From the NCBI RefSeq assembly GCF_000255455.1, contig NZ_JH621246.1, forward strand, positions 1 to 56,286: 56,286 nt of DNA. Reading direction: 5' to 3'. How positions within the stretch are numbered: position 1 is the first letter of the stretch; every line of letters begins with the position of its first letter. The notes below the pieces were generated by a model. That model worked only from the letters and a program-made list of their open reading frames with translations. It had not been told where the DNA came from and ran no database searches. Both the position numbers and the translations under genes were made by a program. The DNA comes from Aquimarina agarilytica ZC1 (GTDB taxonomy: Bacteria > Bacteroidota > Bacteroidia > Flavobacteriales > Flavobacteriaceae). This document shows positions 55,200 through 56,286 of the stretch, in pieces.

Positions 55200-55234
55200 A
55201 CCCAATCTCTATTTTAGAGGTTGGGTTTCTTTTT
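55200..55234 (+). terminator. terminator after the DUF3871 gene
   Basis: ACCCAATCTCTA pairs with TAGAGGTTGGGT (one T-G wobble), loop 3 nt, T-rich tail. The stop of the convergent minus-strand membrane gene (55214) lies inside it. Confidence 0.85.
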
Positions 55235-55423
55235 CAAGTACCTCAACCTTAAAATTTGAATTATAAATAAGCAAGTTAAACCAATTAACAGTAAAGGATA
55301 CAGAATAACAAAAATGAAGGTATTTACTTCATAATAAGATACCCCTAAAATGTTAGCCATATTGATTACAAAATCTGTACAATAAGCATAGACAAAATTC
55401 ACTATATCCATCAATCTACCCAT
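55214..55423 (-). CDS. small membrane protein (element cargo)
   Basis: 69 residues; ATG at 55423. A long hydrophobic region (FIFVILYPLLLIGLTCLFIIQIL) is followed by a basic RLRYLKKKPNL tail, preceded by a short helix. Start overlaps the 3' end of the upstream gene by 8 bp, so the two form a coupled pair. No known domain. I have a vague recollection of similar pairs in Flavobacteriaceae; not verified. Confidence 0.65.
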   Translation of the reverse strand: MGRLMDIVNFVYAYCTDFVINMANILGVSYYEVNTFIFVILYPLLLIGLTCLFIIQILRLRYLKKKPNL

Positions 55424-55814
55424 TCTTTAGCTTTTTGATTTTTCTTTGAATGGTTATGTTTTTTATTAAAAGCACATAGATTAATGCAGGAAATAAAATC
55501 ACTAAAAAAATAATATTGGCTAAACCATAATCTCCTGCATTATGTAGTGAGTTTATAATGCCAAAATAAAAAGGGTCTATTTTAGAAGTATGATTTTTTA
55601 GTAAATGAGTATGATGTTTTTTACAGTAACCAGTATCTGTATGGCAATACCAACTACATTTTTTAGGTGTTTTTATACTTGGATTTATAGTTGTAACCCC
55701 TTTTCTAACAAAGCTTTTGTCAGTTGTAGTAAGTCTTGAATATTCGTTTACTAGGATTACAAATAATAATGGTAGTATTAGAATTAAAGAAAATTGCACT
55801 ATTATATTCTTCAT
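55416..55814 (-). CDS. membrane protein with Cys/His cluster (element cargo)
   Basis: 132 residues. One N-terminal membrane helix (FSLILILPLLFVILV), then a loop with the cluster KKCSWYCHTDTGYCKKHHTH (three Cys, four His in 20 residues), and a C-terminal helix (LANIIFLVILFPALIYVLLI). The cluster could bind metal or haem on the outer face. Its stop lies inside the next gene, so the two membrane proteins are likely one unit. Function unknown. Confidence 0.68.
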   Translation of the reverse strand: MKNIIVQFSLILILPLLFVILVNEYSRLTTTDKSFVRKGVTTINPSIKTPKKCSWYCHTDTGYCKKHHTHLLKNHTSKIDPFYFGIINSLHNAGDYGLANIIFLVILFPALIYVLLIKNITIQRKIKKLKNG

Positions 55815-55850
55815 TAAGTTGTAAACGAAATAATTAAGGGATTTAGTGCC

Positions 55851-56286
55851 TTAAAGTAAAGAGTCAATTTTAACACTATTTTTACAATAGTAACAACACT
55901 CTAAACCAAATTGTTCTAAGGTAACTTTATCAAAATTTTTATCTTTTATATTGTAATTCCATTTTAAATAATCAAGAAGTAGGACAATGATTTTATTAGT
56001 ATGCTTTTTTGATAAACTGAAATATTCTTTGAATTTAACTACTTCAAAATTAGTAACAAATAATGGAGAAAACACATCAGTCATAACTTGTATTATTTCA
56101 TCGTCAGTTTTAGATTCTAAATGTTTCCATTTCCCTATAATTCTTGAATTTTTGCATTGGAAGCTATTTTGCCATTGCCTTTTTGCTTCTTCTAGGTCAG
56201 ACTTAAATTTATCTATATTAAACTCATCTTTTATTACTGTATGTTTAGAATTTTTTGCTTCAATAACCAAAGTGTTAGAGTGCTCT
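55851..56286 (-). CDS. hypothetical protein, 5' end beyond the window
   Basis: At least 144 residues; the frame is open to the right edge, so the start is outside (a TTG at 56270 is only a fallback). The end reads LEQFGLECCYYCKNSVKIDSLL and then stops. The CxxC resembles the first zinc knuckle of HNH nucleases, but the His-Asn-His part is missing and not recovered in other frames to the left. So it may be a truncated HNH protein, or unrelated. Lys/Asp-rich, no membrane segment. Confidence 0.55.
   Translation of the reverse strand, partial: EHSNTLVIEAKNSKHTVIKDEFNIDKFKSDLEEAKRQWQNSFQCKNSRIIGKWKHLESKTDDEIIQVMTDVFSPLFVTNFEVVKFKEYFSLSKKHTNKIIVLLLDYLKWNYNIKDKNFDKVTLEQFGLECCYYCKNSVKIDSLL

Larger units (their letters stand above)
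49636..56286. mobile_element. integrated element at the tRNA-Asn 3' end (left part)
   Basis: Everything right of the tRNA looks like an integrative element: an HTH/excisionase-like protein, a replication-initiator-like protein, a tyrosine recombinase, a Sak4-like ATPase, a DUF3871 protein and hypothetical cargo. Gene content changes abruptly from housekeeping to unknown genes, and the tRNA remains intact. The right att site and end lie outside the window, as no second copy of the tRNA 3' end is seen. No capsid, conjugation or relaxase gene is visible in these 6.6 kb, so it could be a phage satellite or mobilisable island. Confidence 0.82.

Noticed and set aside
1..56286. CRISPR arrays, insertion sequences, rRNA genes
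   Set aside because: I saw no regular repeat-spacer array, no transposase and no rRNA sequence; the only RNA gene I can support is tRNA-Asn.

Overview
The window is about 56 kb of AT-rich chromosome from a member of Bacteroidota, almost certainly a marine Flavobacteriaceae. The evidence is: Bacteroidota-type promoters (TTTG, 19 bp spacer, TAnnTTTG) in front of rplM and a tRNA gene; type IX secretion proteins (PorP/SprF and a 1823-residue protein with a gliding-motility type B sorting domain); a DUF2723/GT117 membrane protein; a TtsF-type translation operon order; and two GH16 beta-agarase-like enzymes, typical of algal polysaccharide degraders.

Layout. 1-3.5 kb (minus): MoxR ATPase and two periplasmic peptidylprolyl isomerases in one operon. 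3.6-11.5 kb: a small conserved protein, RecQ without its zinc cysteines, TatC, LptB and a large DUF2723 protein. 11.7-17.7 kb: a thioredoxin-fold protein lacking CxxC, a membrane-anchored metallophosphoesterase, DNA polymerase I, a frameshifted DUF1304 gene and an NTF2-like protein. 17.9-24.4 kb (minus): PorP/SprF and its presumed partner, a giant Ca-binding T9SS cargo protein. 24.4-25.0 kb: a long, G-depleted spacer carrying the rplM promoter. 25.0-32.7 kb: rplM-rpsI, rpsB, tsf, then pyrH-frr, with two opposed GH16 genes lodged between tsf and pyrH. 32.7-38.3 kb: MMPL exporter, asnS, rpoN. 38.5-42.6 kb: a kelch-DUF5060-TIM-barrel lipoprotein, a possible 35-residue peptide gene and an outer-membrane beta-barrel. 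42.7-49.4 kb: cysS-yidD, the ferrous iron locus feoA-feoB plus a 47-residue Cys-rich partner, a SCO copper protein and the site-2 protease RseP.

49.5 kb to the end: an intact tRNA-Asn(GUU), followed at once by an integrated mobile element that runs off the right edge. It carries an unknown first protein, an excisionase-like HTH protein, a protein resembling phage/plasmid replication initiators, a tyrosine recombinase, a Sak4-like RecA-fold ATPase, a DUF3871 protein and, on the minus strand, cargo: two overlapping small membrane proteins with a Cys/His cluster and a truncated protein ending in CxxC.

The most interesting leads are the tRNA-Asn element (its Rep/Sak4/DUF3871 module, palindromic operator and membrane-protein cargo), the 35-residue cationic peptide with a dyad upstream, the agarase pair inside a translation operon, and several core proteins that have lost hallmark residues (RecQ zinc site, thioredoxin CxxC, integrase Arg I). 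All functions are read from sequence by eye and by family memory; no database search was run.
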